Shown in pieces: positions 1 through 7,748 of a stretch of 10,718 bases of DNA; positions within the stretch are counted from its first letter, which is position 1, and the number at the start of each line of letters is the position of its first letter. The position numbers and the translations under genes were made by a program. The stretch is from Deltaproteobacteria bacterium (GTDB taxonomy: Bacteria; Desulfobacterota; Desulfobacteria; C00003060; C00003106), in NCBI GenBank assembly GCA_019314005.1, contig JAFDAE010000048.1, positions 1 to 10,718 on the forward strand, written 5' to 3'. Under the pieces are notes generated by a model that searched no databases, was not told the DNA's origin, and saw only the letters and a list, made by a program, of their open reading frames with translations.

Positions 1-152
1 AACGCGACATTTTTTCGTCAGGCAAGAAAGGCGAAAACTTTAACCGGAGGAATACATTGGGTATTTTGAGGATAGCGCTGACGCTTCACTGCGTGCCAAA
101 GTTTGAAGCCTGACGCCGCATCACGAAAAAATGGCAGTTATGCAAAGGCCTC
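1..152. repeat. MITE-like palindromic repeat, copy 1 (cut by window edge)
   Basis: Positions 1-73 match 498-570 with only two or three base changes, and 106-152 match 580-626 closely, so this is a second copy of the element at 485-626 in the same orientation. Its right terminus (137-152) is GTTATGCAAAGGCCTC, a variant of the other copy's terminus. The left terminus lies just outside the window. About 22-24 extra bases in the middle (around 74-100) distinguish it from copy 2; within this part GCTTCA (83-88) can pair with TGAAGC (104-109). It contains no open reading frame for a transposase. It lies immediately downstream of the ppiC stop codon and could act as a hairpin 3' end for that transcript (inference). 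Confidence 0.75.
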
Positions 153-158
153 ATTATC

Positions 159-440
159 TTACTCCGTGCGATTCGTTATTTCAATAAGATGATATCCAAA
201 ATTGGTCTTTACCGGGCCATGAACCTTTCCCAATTCTGCACTGAAAACTACCTTATCAAACTCCGGGACCATCTGGCCGGGTGAAAACTCACCAAGAGCT
301 CCACCTTGTTTACCCGATGGGCATTGGGAATGGCTCTCGGCCATTTTCGCAAAATCTTCCCCAGCTTCGATCTGTGACTTGAGTTCTTCGCATTTTTCCT
401 TAGAAGACACTAAAATGTGACGCGCACTGGCTTTTGCCAT
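159..440 (-). CDS. ppiC: Stand-alone parvulin-type peptidyl-prolyl cis-trans isomerase
   Basis: A 93-residue protein consisting of a single rotamase domain, the same length as E. coli PpiC (parvulin). It would catalyse cis-trans isomerisation of peptidyl-proline bonds in the cytoplasm; there is no signal peptide or membrane segment. Visible family marks are HILV at residues 8-11, CPSGKQGGALGEF at 40-52, GQMVPEFDKVVF at 55-66 and FGYHLI at 81-86. The expected active-site residues are present: His8, Cys40, Met57, Phe61 and His84. The start is fixed by a strong AAAGGAGG ribosome site at 448-455, 7 nt from the ATG. The gene is bracketed by two direct copies of a palindromic repeat (1-152 and 485-626), and a terminator separates it from qmoC, so it is probably a separate unit and not part of the qmo operon. 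I see no clear promoter; the repeat at 485-626 occupies the position where one would be expected. Confidence 0.93.
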   Translation of the reverse strand: MAKASARHILVSSKEKCEELKSQIEAGEDFAKMAESHSQCPSGKQGGALGEFSPGQMVPEFDKVVFSAELGKVHGPVKTNFGYHLIEITNRTE

Positions 441-484
441 TATTTTTCCTCCTTTGAATTAATGAGCTATCAAAAAATCTCGGT

Positions 485-626
485 GAGACCTTTGAATAAC
501 GCGACATTTTTTCGTCAGGCAAGGAAGGCGAAAACTTTAACCGGAAGAATACATTGGGTATTTTGAGGATTAAAGTGTGAAGCCTGACACCGCATCACGG
601 AAAAATGGCAGTTATTCAAAGGTCTC
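485..626. repeat. MITE-like palindromic repeat, copy 2 (complete)
   Basis: A 142-bp element bounded by perfect 16-bp terminal inverted repeats: GAGACCTTTGAATAAC at 485-500 and its reverse complement at 611-626. The symmetry continues inward with interruptions: ...CGTCAGGC at 513-520 answers GCCTGAC at 584-590, and GGCGAAAACTTTAACC answers a similar reverse complement near 563-586, so nearly the whole element could fold into one long hairpin. There is no coding capacity. The termini resemble those of IS5-group elements as I remember them, which suggests a non-autonomous derivative. No convincing target-site duplication is visible. Confidence 0.8.
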
Positions 627-643
627 TCGCTTATAACAAAACA

Positions 644-670
644 AGCGAGTCCCCTACAAGGAGACTCGCT
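644..670. terminator. Hairpin terminator between qmoC and ppiC, possibly bidirectional
   Basis: AGCGAGTC at 644-651 pairs perfectly with GACTCGCT at 663-670; CC/GG pairs can extend the stem past a one-base bulge. On the plus strand it is followed by TTTTTATTTG; on the minus strand (the qmo direction) by TTGTTTTGTTAT. The T-tract is better in the plus direction, but the hairpin lies about 80 nt after the qmoC stop, so it most plausibly ends the qmo transcript and insulates ppiC. Confidence 0.65.
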
Positions 671-689
671 TTTTATTTGTACTTATATT

Positions 690-726
690 GAGGCAATTGC
701 AAAACGTCCTCTTTTGAAACTGCCTC
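690..726. repeat. Short inverted repeat after qmoC
   Basis: GAGGCAATTGCAAAAC (690-705) and the reverse complement of 711-726 (GAGGCAGTTTCAAAAG) agree at 13 of 16 positions, giving a 37-bp dyad with a five-base centre. The arms resemble, but are not the same as, the termini of the larger repeat at 485-626. It could be a remnant of insertion-element ends or a 3'-end stabilising hairpin for the qmo mRNA. Confidence 0.45.
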
Positions 727-750
727 ATATTGAATGGAAATTATACGCTG

Positions 751-1908
751 TTAGTCTCTCCCCGTATATTTCGCGTATACCATAGCAGTTGTCCGGTAAA
801 GGAGATGAGCCAACTTGGAATAGGGAAGATAAATAAACAGGCAGAACACACATAACAGATGCGCAAAATACATAGGATAGGCAAGTACTGCTATGTCTGC
901 CAGACGTAGCATCTGTGACAGGATTCCGGTTATGGTAACCGCATAGATGACCCCAATCAGCGACCAATCAGAATAACTGCTTCCACTCGCCCCCGGATCA
1001 TCTGCGTCGGTCATCCGGTTTCGAATGACCAATGTCATTCCAATGAACAGGATGATGGCGCTGAAGTTTGCAAGGAGTTTCACAGGCCCTACCATTGAAA
1101 AGGGTGTCTCGATATGGAAGATATAGTGCCCGACCATCACGACATTAGTCACAATGAAGAGGCCCACAAACCCGTAAAATATGCCAAGATGGGCAGTATA
1201 CCTGTCTCTGTTCGAGCCGCATTTCTTAAATCTGACATGCGTAAGGATATCCGACACTACAGGCAGAATATACATTTTAACGAAATGGGGAAGCGGTGGT
1301 GTAAGGTATCGCTTTGTCCCCTGTTTGGCATCGGCGTCTACAAGCGACTTCCAGAAATTCATAACCCCTTTAAACGCGAAAAACGCCATCAAGAAAGCAG
1401 TCGGCACAAACACTGTATCTACATACATAACAGGAAGCAACTTGGAGAAAACCACTTCTCCTGCCGGGATATTAAGGTGCCCGGTAACGCTCAGGATCAG
1501 AAAAAATAATACCGCCGGCACGATAAACAACAAGGGCAGATATTTTTTCTCTGCCACTATATTTCCGAGAAACTTCGGGAATGCATTCTCCCTGATGGCC
1601 ATGTTTCTGATTGCCGCCAAAACGTCCCCTGGCTTTGCCCCCCTGGGACAGTATAGGGAACAGTCATTGCATTGATGACACAGCCACACATCAGGATTCG
1701 CGGCCAGCTTGTCTTTCAACCCCCATCCTGCCCATATCATCTCTTTCCTCGGAAACGGTTTGGAATCAGGAGCCAGGGGGCATGCCACTGAACAATTAGC
1801 GCACTGCATGCACTTTTTCAGGGTATCCCCTCCCGACTTTTTCAATGCTTTGATAAAGTCAAGATCAGGCTCCACTGTTGTCACTGTTTTTGCAGACTCT
1901 GCCGCCAT
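751..1908 (-). CDS. qmoC: Quinone-interacting membrane-bound oxidoreductase subunit QmoC
   Basis: Membrane subunit of QmoABC, a natural fusion of an HdrC-like ferredoxin domain and an HdrE-like heme b membrane domain; it is thought to oxidise menaquinol and feed electrons to QmoA/B. Counting from the upstream ATG at 1914, cysteines C35, C38, C41, C45 and C79, C82, C85, C89 bind two [4Fe-4S] clusters. About six hydrophobic helices follow (roughly 125-145, 163-187, 243-267, 275-297, 316-337, 342-365), with His residues such as 242, 263, 267 and 352 as possible heme ligands. I place the start at the third codon, ATG 1906-1908, because GGAGG at 1916-1920 is then 7 nt away; it would be only 1 nt from the ATG at 1914. 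That gives 385 residues. The ribosome site lies two bases beside the TAA of qmoB, so translation is probably coupled. It is the last gene of the operon. Confidence 0.95.
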   Translation of the reverse strand: MAAESAKTVTTVEPDLDFIKALKKSGGDTLKKCMQCANCSVACPLAPDSKPFPRKEMIWAGWGLKDKLAANPDVWLCHQCNDCSLYCPRGAKPGDVLAAIRNMAIRENAFPKFLGNIVAEKKYLPLLFIVPAVLFFLILSVTGHLNIPAGEVVFSKLLPVMYVDTVFVPTAFLMAFFAFKGVMNFWKSLVDADAKQGTKRYLTPPLPHFVKMYILPVVSDILTHVRFKKCGSNRDRYTAHLGIFYGFVGLFIVTNVVMVGHYIFHIETPFSMVGPVKLLANFSAIILFIGMTLVIRNRMTDADDPGASGSSYSDWSLIGVIYAVTITGILSQMLRLADIAVLAYPMYFAHLLCVFCLFIYLPYSKLAHLLYRTTAMVYAKYTGRD

Positions 1909-1915
1909 ATTCATA

Positions 1916-1920
1916 CCTCC
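1916..1920 (-). promoter_or_regulatory. Ribosome binding site deciding the qmoC start
   Basis: The minus strand reads TAAGGAGGTATGAATATG. GGAGG is one base from the first ATG (1912-1914) and seven bases from the second in-frame ATG (1906-1908). The second spacing equals that of qmoB and aprB in this window (7 nt each), which favours the shorter QmoC. Confidence 0.7.
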
Positions 1921-4275
1921 TTAGAAACCTTTGAACGGATTAGGACCAACCTCGTCGATTGCTTCCATAAATGTATTTATTATATCAGGGATCTTGTCAT
2001 AGTCTGTTATGGAGACCTGCTTAAGTTCAACCCTTTCAGGCTCCAGGGCCAGACTCTTCAGGGTTTCAGCCACGTTCTCCATCCTCCGGTCACAGAGTTC
2101 ACTCCCTTTGACAAAATGGCACTGATAATCATCGCCAAATTGACATCCCAACAGAAGAATACCGTCAAGACCGCTCGACAGGGCATCTTTGATCCACACC
2201 GTGTTAACCGATCCCAGACATCTTACCGGAATAAAACGCACGTAGGGTGAATACTTCAGGCGATTCATACCTGCCATATCTAGAGCGGGATACGCATCGT
2301 TTTCACATACAAGCACGATCACTCTGAGCGGAACCGGATCGTAGTCATCTTCGGTCGGCACCTCTATCGCCTTGATCATTGACCCTATCATATCAATATT
2401 ATAATCAGCAAAACCGATAATTCGTTCCGGACACGCACCCATACAGGTACCACACCTTCGGCACCGTGCCGGGTTCGGTTTTGGGGTGCCCTTTTCATCA
2501 TCATCAAGCGCGCCAAAGGGGCACTCTTCCGTGCACCGCTTGCATTGTGTGCATCTCTGGAAGAAAAAATCGGGATATGTCAAATCACCCGATCTGGGAT
2601 GTACTGACACGCCCCGGTTCACCGACTCCACACACTGAATCGCCTTTAACGCGGCGCCTGTAGCGTCCTCTACACAGTCAGCCATTGTAAGAGTCTGCCG
2701 CACACAGCCCGCGGCATAGATCCCTGTCCTTTGAGTTTCATACGGAAAGCAGATAAAGTTTGAATCAGCGTATCCGTCAAACTGACCGATATCACGAAAT
2801 CCCGGCCCCTGGCGATATGCCAGGTTCACAATCGCGTCGTCTCGTGTTGTCGGGACCATGCCTGTGGCCAGCACCGCCATGTCAACATTTATTCTTATCT
2901 TTTCACCAAGGAGGTTGTTATCCACCTCTACCGCAAGGCTTCCGTCACCCTCTTCAGTGATAGAAGTAATGCTCCCCTTTGTGAGGAATATCCCATCATC
3001 CTGCTGCATACTCTTGTAAAAGTTCTCATAGAGCCCAGGCGTTCTCATGTGTTGATAAATCACATAGGCTTTTGCGTCAGGACTGTCTTCCCGGACATAC
3101 TTTGCCTGCTTTAAGGCCACAAGACTGGTGACCGAAGATGCAAATGGAAAGTCGCTGTCGTCATCGCCGTTCGGATTTTGAATAAAGACTACACTCTTAA
3201 CCTCTTTGCCGTCAGAAGGTCGGGTAATTCGTCCTTTTGCGGCAAGATCTTCCATCATGACATTGGTGATAACATTCTGGTACTTTCCAAACCCGAGGTT
3301 TTCAAACTCGGACGCGTCGTAAGGCTTCCATCCGGTGGACAGGATAACAGCGCCAAATTTTTCTCCGTTTGGATCGAATGTCAGGATGTCAGCTCTCCCC
3401 TTATTGAGCTCGTTATATAGTTCGTCAGTCTGCTCCTTGGTGAGTTCCTTGCCCTCTTCATCATGCGTCTGCGTGACTAACTGAGGCACATCAAATTCAA
3501 TAGTCTCACCCGGTTTTTTCAATGTCACTGTAAAATCCCCGGGCTCACCGGCAATCCTGGCAACCACGGTATTGGTCTTAATCTCAATTTTCGAATGCGA
3601 CTCAACCGCCTTGATCTTTTCCTGGATGTTTGGGGCTTCCAAGTCCGTAAATGGATTAGACATTGGAATTTGTTTGCGCAGCTTGGCTGCATACCCGCCG
3701 AGAGAGGATTCTTTTTCCACAATGGTTACTTCATACCCTGTGTTGGCTGCCTCAATGGCTGCTGTCAGGCCGCTGATCCCGCCGCCCATGACCAGTATCT
3801 TCTTGCTTACGGTCTCAAGGAGGTATGGTTCGGGAAGTTCAGACTTTTGCGCCTTTACAATACCCATGCGGAGGTAATCTTCCGCGATAAACTGTGTATG
3901 CAAATTAACGCCTTCCTTGAGATCCGACTCCGCCTCTGATGCTTCCGCGTCCTCTCCCGCTTCCACAGGAGCCAAGTCGTGGCACCAAACGACCTGTTCT
4001 CTCAGGTTAACTCTCTCAACAATCTTATCCGGACCAAAATCAAACACGTCCTGATTGACTCGAGGGGAACATCCCGCCACTATAATAGCATTGACACCTT
4101 CTCCCTCAATGTCCTTTTTTATCAGGTCTACGCCCTCCGGACCACAGCAAAAGCCGTGCGTCTTGCAGATCTCCACATTGTATTCCTTCTGTGGCAGCTT
4201 AGACAGTCTCTCTATATCAAGGGCGTCTCCGATCCCACAGCCCGTGCATATATATACTCCGTATTTCTTGTCCAT
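1921..4275 (-). CDS. qmoB: Quinone-interacting membrane-bound oxidoreductase subunit QmoB
   Basis: A 784-residue iron-sulfur flavoprotein related to HdrA with a C-terminal MvhD-like domain, the known QmoB architecture; it is the cytoplasmic part of Qmo proposed to contact AprAB. Domain order: N-terminal HdrA-type cysteine region (C10, C13, C37, C43, C44, C69); FAD-binding Rossmann fold with GGGISG at 164-169 and VEK at 186-188; second dinucleotide-domain half ending in LATGMVP (469-475) and AAGC (521-524); two ferredoxin clusters (C575, C578, C581, C585 and C605, C608, C611, C615); and an MvhD-like region with C657, C686, C711, C719, C728. The region equivalent to the cysteine-rich CAGSRD...CC motif of QmoA has no cysteines here (366-382). 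An acidic stretch at 104-120 looks like a linker. GGAGG at 4283-4287 lies inside the last two Arg codons of qmoA, 7 nt before the ATG, so translation is probably coupled. Confidence 0.96.
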   Translation of the reverse strand: MDKKYGVYICTGCGIGDALDIERLSKLPQKEYNVEICKTHGFCCGPEGVDLIKKDIEGEGVNAIIVAGCSPRVNQDVFDFGPDKIVERVNLREQVVWCHDLAPVEAGEDAEASEAESDLKEGVNLHTQFIAEDYLRMGIVKAQKSELPEPYLLETVSKKILVMGGGISGLTAAIEAANTGYEVTIVEKESSLGGYAAKLRKQIPMSNPFTDLEAPNIQEKIKAVESHSKIEIKTNTVVARIAGEPGDFTVTLKKPGETIEFDVPQLVTQTHDEEGKELTKEQTDELYNELNKGRADILTFDPNGEKFGAVILSTGWKPYDASEFENLGFGKYQNVITNVMMEDLAAKGRITRPSDGKEVKSVVFIQNPNGDDDSDFPFASSVTSLVALKQAKYVREDSPDAKAYVIYQHMRTPGLYENFYKSMQQDDGIFLTKGSITSITEEGDGSLAVEVDNNLLGEKIRINVDMAVLATGMVPTTRDDAIVNLAYRQGPGFRDIGQFDGYADSNFICFPYETQRTGIYAAGCVRQTLTMADCVEDATGAALKAIQCVESVNRGVSVHPRSGDLTYPDFFFQRCTQCKRCTEECPFGALDDDEKGTPKPNPARCRRCGTCMGACPERIIGFADYNIDMIGSMIKAIEVPTEDDYDPVPLRVIVLVCENDAYPALDMAGMNRLKYSPYVRFIPVRCLGSVNTVWIKDALSSGLDGILLLGCQFGDDYQCHFVKGSELCDRRMENVAETLKSLALEPERVELKQVSITDYDKIPDIINTFMEAIDEVGPNPFKGF

Positions 4276-4279
4276 TTAG

Positions 4280-5545
4280 TTACCTCCTCACCAAAGTTTG
4301 AATGGCCTTAAGCGCTGTTCCGGTAGCATTTTGTGCGGACGCCATAACATCAGCCGGTTTCTTGGCACACCCAGCCGCGAAGATCCCCCCTTTTTCAAGG
4401 TCGGCAATAATAAATCCGTCTTCATTATAAGTTATATCACCTGAAATCTTTGTCTCCGCTCCTGTAGGCATCATACCGGTAGCAAGTACCGCCATATCAA
4501 CTTCCTGCCGCATCTTTTCCCCTGTCAATGCATTTTCTGCAATAATTATCACACCTGTCGAACCTTCCTCGATCTCAGCCACCTTTCCCTTAATGAAAAA
4601 GACATTCTTGTCTTCCTTGACCTTTTTGTAAAACTTCTCATACCGATCACCAGGCGACCTAATATCAATATAAAAAATGTAAATTTTTGCGTCAGGATAC
4701 TGTTCCCTGATATAGGTGGCCTGCTTCAACGAGGCCATACAGCAGATATATGAACAATACGGAAGATGATTTTCATCTCTGGAGCCGGCGCATTGAGCAA
4801 AGGCAACGCTTGATATCCCCCCGCCTGACGGGCGTGCTATCTTGCCCTTGGTAGGCCCGTTGGGCGCGGCCAACCTTTCCATCATCATGTTGGTTATTAC
4901 GTTCTTAAGCTGTCCAAATCCGAGCTTGTCGAGTTTTGTGGCATCGTACGGCTTCCAGCCCGTTGCGATCACAACAGAACCAACTTTCAGATCAAACGTT
5001 TTCGGCCCCATGCTCAGGTCAATAGCATTGTAGCTACAAGCATCGACACATTTTGCACATTCATCCTTCTTACAGACCGAGTCATCAATAACGTATTTCA
5101 TCGGGAATGACATCTCATGAGGCCTGTAAATAGCCTTTGTCTTACTCATCCCAAGATCGAATTCACTCTCCCTTTCGACCGGGCATGCATCCACGCAATC
5201 GTTGCAGGCCGTACAATTCGCGTTCACGTACCGGGGATTCTGTTTGACCGCGACATCGTAATTGCCCGGGCTCCCCGAAATCTTTTCAACTTCGCACAAA
5301 GTATAAAATTTGATTTTCCGGTTGTTTTTAATTCTCTTAAAATTGATTTCAAGCCCGCAACTTGGAGGACATAGCTTGGGAAAGTATTTATTCAACTGGG
5401 CAACCCTTCCACCAAGATACGGATTCTTTTCGACCAAATATACCTCATATCCTACTTCTGCCGCTTCCAGGGCCGTAGTCAAACCGCTGATCCCGCCGCC
5501 AACGACCAAGATGCTCCCCGAAGTCATACCTTTTTCGTCTGCCAT
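4280..5545 (-). CDS. qmoA: Quinone-interacting membrane-bound oxidoreductase subunit QmoA
   Basis: A 421-residue HdrA-like flavoprotein, the first gene of the qmo unit and a cytoplasmic partner of QmoB and QmoC. Visible marks: FAD-binding GGGISG at 16-21 followed by an acidic residue in VEK (38-40); C59 and C63 in a CPPSC motif; a ferredoxin insertion with C111, C114, C117, C121 and a second set C158, C163, C166, C170 whose first spacing is four residues instead of two; the HdrA signature CAGSRD at 252-257 with YCSYICC at 263-269; and LATGMMP (354-360) and FAAGC (389-393) of the second FAD half. No signal peptide or membrane helix is present. GGAGG at 5552-5556 is 6 nt from the ATG. The stop is four bases from the qmoB start. 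A terminator stands between this gene and aprA, so qmoABC may have its own promoter in 5546-5686. Confidence 0.96.
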   Translation of the reverse strand: MADEKGMTSGSILVVGGGISGLTTALEAAEVGYEVYLVEKNPYLGGRVAQLNKYFPKLCPPSCGLEINFKRIKNNRKIKFYTLCEVEKISGSPGNYDVAVKQNPRYVNANCTACNDCVDACPVERESEFDLGMSKTKAIYRPHEMSFPMKYVIDDSVCKKDECAKCVDACSYNAIDLSMGPKTFDLKVGSVVIATGWKPYDATKLDKLGFGQLKNVITNMMMERLAAPNGPTKGKIARPSGGGISSVAFAQCAGSRDENHLPYCSYICCMASLKQATYIREQYPDAKIYIFYIDIRSPGDRYEKFYKKVKEDKNVFFIKGKVAEIEEGSTGVIIIAENALTGEKMRQEVDMAVLATGMMPTGAETKISGDITYNEDGFIIADLEKGGIFAAGCAKKPADVMASAQNATGTALKAIQTLVRR

Positions 5546-5578
5546 GCCATTCCTCCGTGGTTAGTTTTTTAGATCCAA

Positions 5579-5665
5579 ATTGCAGTGGTCTATAGCATAG
5601 CTACCGCCGGGTAACCATCTTACAGAACACTGCGATTAGGGGGGTGTTGAGCAGTAACAACTGCT
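5579..5665. promoter_or_regulatory. Candidate qmoABC leader with two dyads
   Basis: In the gap between the apr terminator and qmoA, AGCAGT (5650-5655) and ACTGCT (5660-5665) form a perfect 6-bp dyad with a 4-nt centre. ATTGCAGTG (5579-5587) matches the reverse complement of CACTGCGAT (5628-5636) at 8 of 9 positions. On the minus strand the only promoter-like text I find is weak (TGGTTA, 17 nt, TATAGA, with the -10 around 5590-5595). The dyads could be an operator or leader hairpins; no known binding motif is recognised. Confidence 0.35.
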
Positions 5666-5686
5666 TCATTGAAAAAAGAAGGTAAT

Positions 5687-5724
5687 AAAAACCTCCGGAC
5701 GCTTTTGGGCGTCCGGAGGTTTTA
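5687..5724 (-). terminator. Strong intrinsic terminator after aprA
   Basis: A perfect 15-bp stem pairs AAAACCTCCGGACGC (5688-5702) with GCGTCCGGAGGTTTT (5709-5723) around a six-base loop. On the minus strand it ends in GTTTTTATTACC, a good T-tract, 30 nt after the aprA stop. The plus strand also ends in GGTTTTATC, so it may work in both directions. It splits aprBA from qmoABC at the level of transcription, with read-through possible. Confidence 0.9.
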
Positions 5725-5752
5725 TCATTGAAGAACAAAAACAAACAATCCC

Positions 5753-7681
5753 TTACGCAGGAATAATATTTATCAGTTCGACCTTCTTAAATTCCAACTC
5801 TTGGGTTTCCGGATTGAACTTGGAGTTAACAAAGCACTTCCAGTTCTCCTCGTCGACCGTCGGATGGTCGGAACGATAGTAGAAGCCAGGATATCTGGAT
5901 TCTTGTCTGTAGTTAATGTGACCTACGTGCATCTCAGCCGTCCAGATGCGGTGATGCATCTCCCAGCACCTCATGAGTTCATGGAGGTCGCCGGCAGCCA
6001 TCTTCTCAGCATCTTCACGCAGCACCTTCAGTCCGTCCAGACAGATCTTAAGAAGCGCGCCGCTGGTCATGTAGTAGACCGTCTGGCCAGCGCCATATTC
6101 GTCGGTAAGCTTCATCAGACGCATGCTCAGTCCATCCGGCTTGATGAAATTCGGGTTGACGGAAACATCCGTGGTGTAGCTGGCGTGCTCCAGATAGTGT
6201 TTTACCGGCTTATATACTATGTCCGCCAGTTCCTGAGCGCTCTGCTTCAGGGCTGGGGCAAAGTCGGCGTTGTCTCGGATGTATCTGGCCATCATTTTAG
6301 CACAAGTACGCCCTTCAGCATGCGATCCTGAAGAGAACTTGTGCCCAGAGGCGCCAACACCGTCACCAGACGTGAACAGGCCGTTTACGGTCGTCATACG
6401 GTTGTAGCCCCACTTGTATGCGTCCGGTACCCAGTCCTCATTAGGACCACTAACCCAGATACCGCAGCAACCGGAATGGGAACCAAGGAGATACGGCTCA
6501 GTAGGCATAATCTCGGAAGATTTCTTTTCCGGCTCGGTGTCCGTAGCGGCCCACAGGCCTGCCTGACCAACCGACATGTCGAGGAAGTCTTCCCATGCCT
6601 CGGCTTCAAGGTGCTTCATCTGCTTCTTGTCCATCTCCTTTGCCAGGTTTGCTAAAGCCGTCGGCGTGTCCATCATGATAGGACCGCGTCCTTCTTTCAT
6701 CTCAAAGAGCATGAGATGGTTGCGGAGACAGGTAGGCGTTACAGCAGAGCTTCCATACGGCTCATACTTGGCCAGCTCCGCCTTTGCTCTGTCTGTGGCC
6801 ACATAGTTTTCACCCAGACCGTTCGCGACCTTGGCCTTGAACAGAAGGAACCATGCGCCAACCGGGCCATAACCGTCTTTGAATCGAGACGGCGTGAAGC
6901 GGTTCTCCATCATGGTCATCTCAGCGCCGACTTCCATACACATGGTGTAGGTGGAACCAGCATTCCATACCGGATACCATGCACGGCCTTTACCCTCACC
7001 GGTAGAACGCGGACGATAGACGTTAACCGCGCCACCGGCGGCAACCATCATGGTTTTGCACTTGATTACATATACTTTGTTTTCACGTGTGCTGAACCCA
7101 ACAGCGCCGGCGATTGTGTTTTCCTTGTTGGCATCGAGGAGGAGTTTTACGATAAATATTCTCTCAAGGATGTTCTCTTCGCCAAGCGCCTTTTTGGCTG
7201 CCTCAGCCACGATGCACTTGTAGGACTCGCCATTGATCATGATCTGCCATTTACCGGTACGTACCGGCTGGCCGCCGTCTCTTAAGGACTTTCCTTCGTC
7301 GCCTTTCACTTTCCAGACGGGAAGTCCCCATTCCTCAAACAGCTTTACAGAGTCATCAACGTGCCTGCCGAGGTCGTAGATGAGGTCCTCGCGCACAACA
7401 CCCATAAGGTCGTTGCGAACCATTCTGACGTAGTCAGCAGGATCGTTGTCGCCAAGATAGGTGTTGATAGCGGAAAGCCCCTGAGCAACCGCGCCGCTTC
7501 TTTCCATTGAGGCCTTGTCGCACAGCAGAACGCTTGCGTTCGGAGCCCATTTCTTTATCTCAAACGCGGTCCCGCAGGCAGCCATACCGCCACCGACAAT
7601 CAGAATATCGACTTCCTTTTCTACAATTTCAGGATTTGCTACCGCAGGAAGCTCACCCATAGGTTTATTCGGTATTGCCAT
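5753..7681 (-). CDS. aprA: Adenylylsulfate (APS) reductase alpha subunit
   Basis: A 642-residue cytoplasmic FAD enzyme, usual length for AprA, which with AprB reduces APS to AMP and sulfite, the second step of dissimilatory sulfate reduction. It belongs to the succinate dehydrogenase/fumarate reductase flavoprotein fold. Visible marks: the FAD dinucleotide motif DILIVGGGMAACG at 25-37, the RSGAVAQGLSAIN segment at 61-73, NRFTPSRFKDGYGP at 260-273, LGSHSGCCGIW at 399-409 and the FAD segment GLFTSGDGVGASGHKF at 434-449. Arg266 (or Arg261) and His402 lie where the catalytic Arg and His of the Archaeoglobus enzyme fall, by alignment from memory. There is no signal peptide. GGAGGG at 7688-7693 is 6 nt from the ATG. 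The gene lies 67 nt after aprB and is followed by an intrinsic terminator. Full length and intact. Confidence 0.98.
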   Translation of the reverse strand: MAIPNKPMGELPAVANPEIVEKEVDILIVGGGMAACGTAFEIKKWAPNASVLLCDKASMERSGAVAQGLSAINTYLGDNDPADYVRMVRNDLMGVVREDLIYDLGRHVDDSVKLFEEWGLPVWKVKGDEGKSLRDGGQPVRTGKWQIMINGESYKCIVAEAAKKALGEENILERIFIVKLLLDANKENTIAGAVGFSTRENKVYVIKCKTMMVAAGGAVNVYRPRSTGEGKGRAWYPVWNAGSTYTMCMEVGAEMTMMENRFTPSRFKDGYGPVGAWFLLFKAKVANGLGENYVATDRAKAELAKYEPYGSSAVTPTCLRNHLMLFEMKEGRGPIMMDTPTALANLAKEMDKKQMKHLEAEAWEDFLDMSVGQAGLWAATDTEPEKKSSEIMPTEPYLLGSHSGCCGIWVSGPNEDWVPDAYKWGYNRMTTVNGLFTSGDGVGASGHKFSSGSHAEGRTCAKMMARYIRDNADFAPALKQSAQELADIVYKPVKHYLEHASYTTDVSVNPNFIKPDGLSMRLMKLTDEYGAGQTVYYMTSGALLKICLDGLKVLREDAEKMAAGDLHELMRCWEMHHRIWTAEMHVGHINYRQESRYPGFYYRSDHPTVDEENWKCFVNSKFNPETQELEFKKVELINIIPA

Positions 7682-7748
7682 AACTTACCCTCCTTAAAAA
7701 ATTCTTATATTCTTAAATGTTATGTCCTTGTCCGTGTTGTTAGCCTGA

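Noticed and set aside
1..626. Insertion sequence with its own transposase
   Set aside because: The repeats have IS-like termini but no coding capacity, and the only gene between them is a complete parvulin.
485..626. Target-site duplication of repeat copy 2
   Set aside because: The flanking bases (CGGT on the left, TCGC on the right) do not form a clear direct duplication.
1114..1799. Open frames on the plus strand opposite qmoC
   Set aside because: They overlap a clearly real qmoC, have no ribosome site or recognisable domain, and are shadows of its codon bias.
5801..7285. Long open frames (up to 189 codons) on the plus strand opposite aprA
   Set aside because: They lie antisense to a full-length, well-recognised aprA and show no protein-family features.
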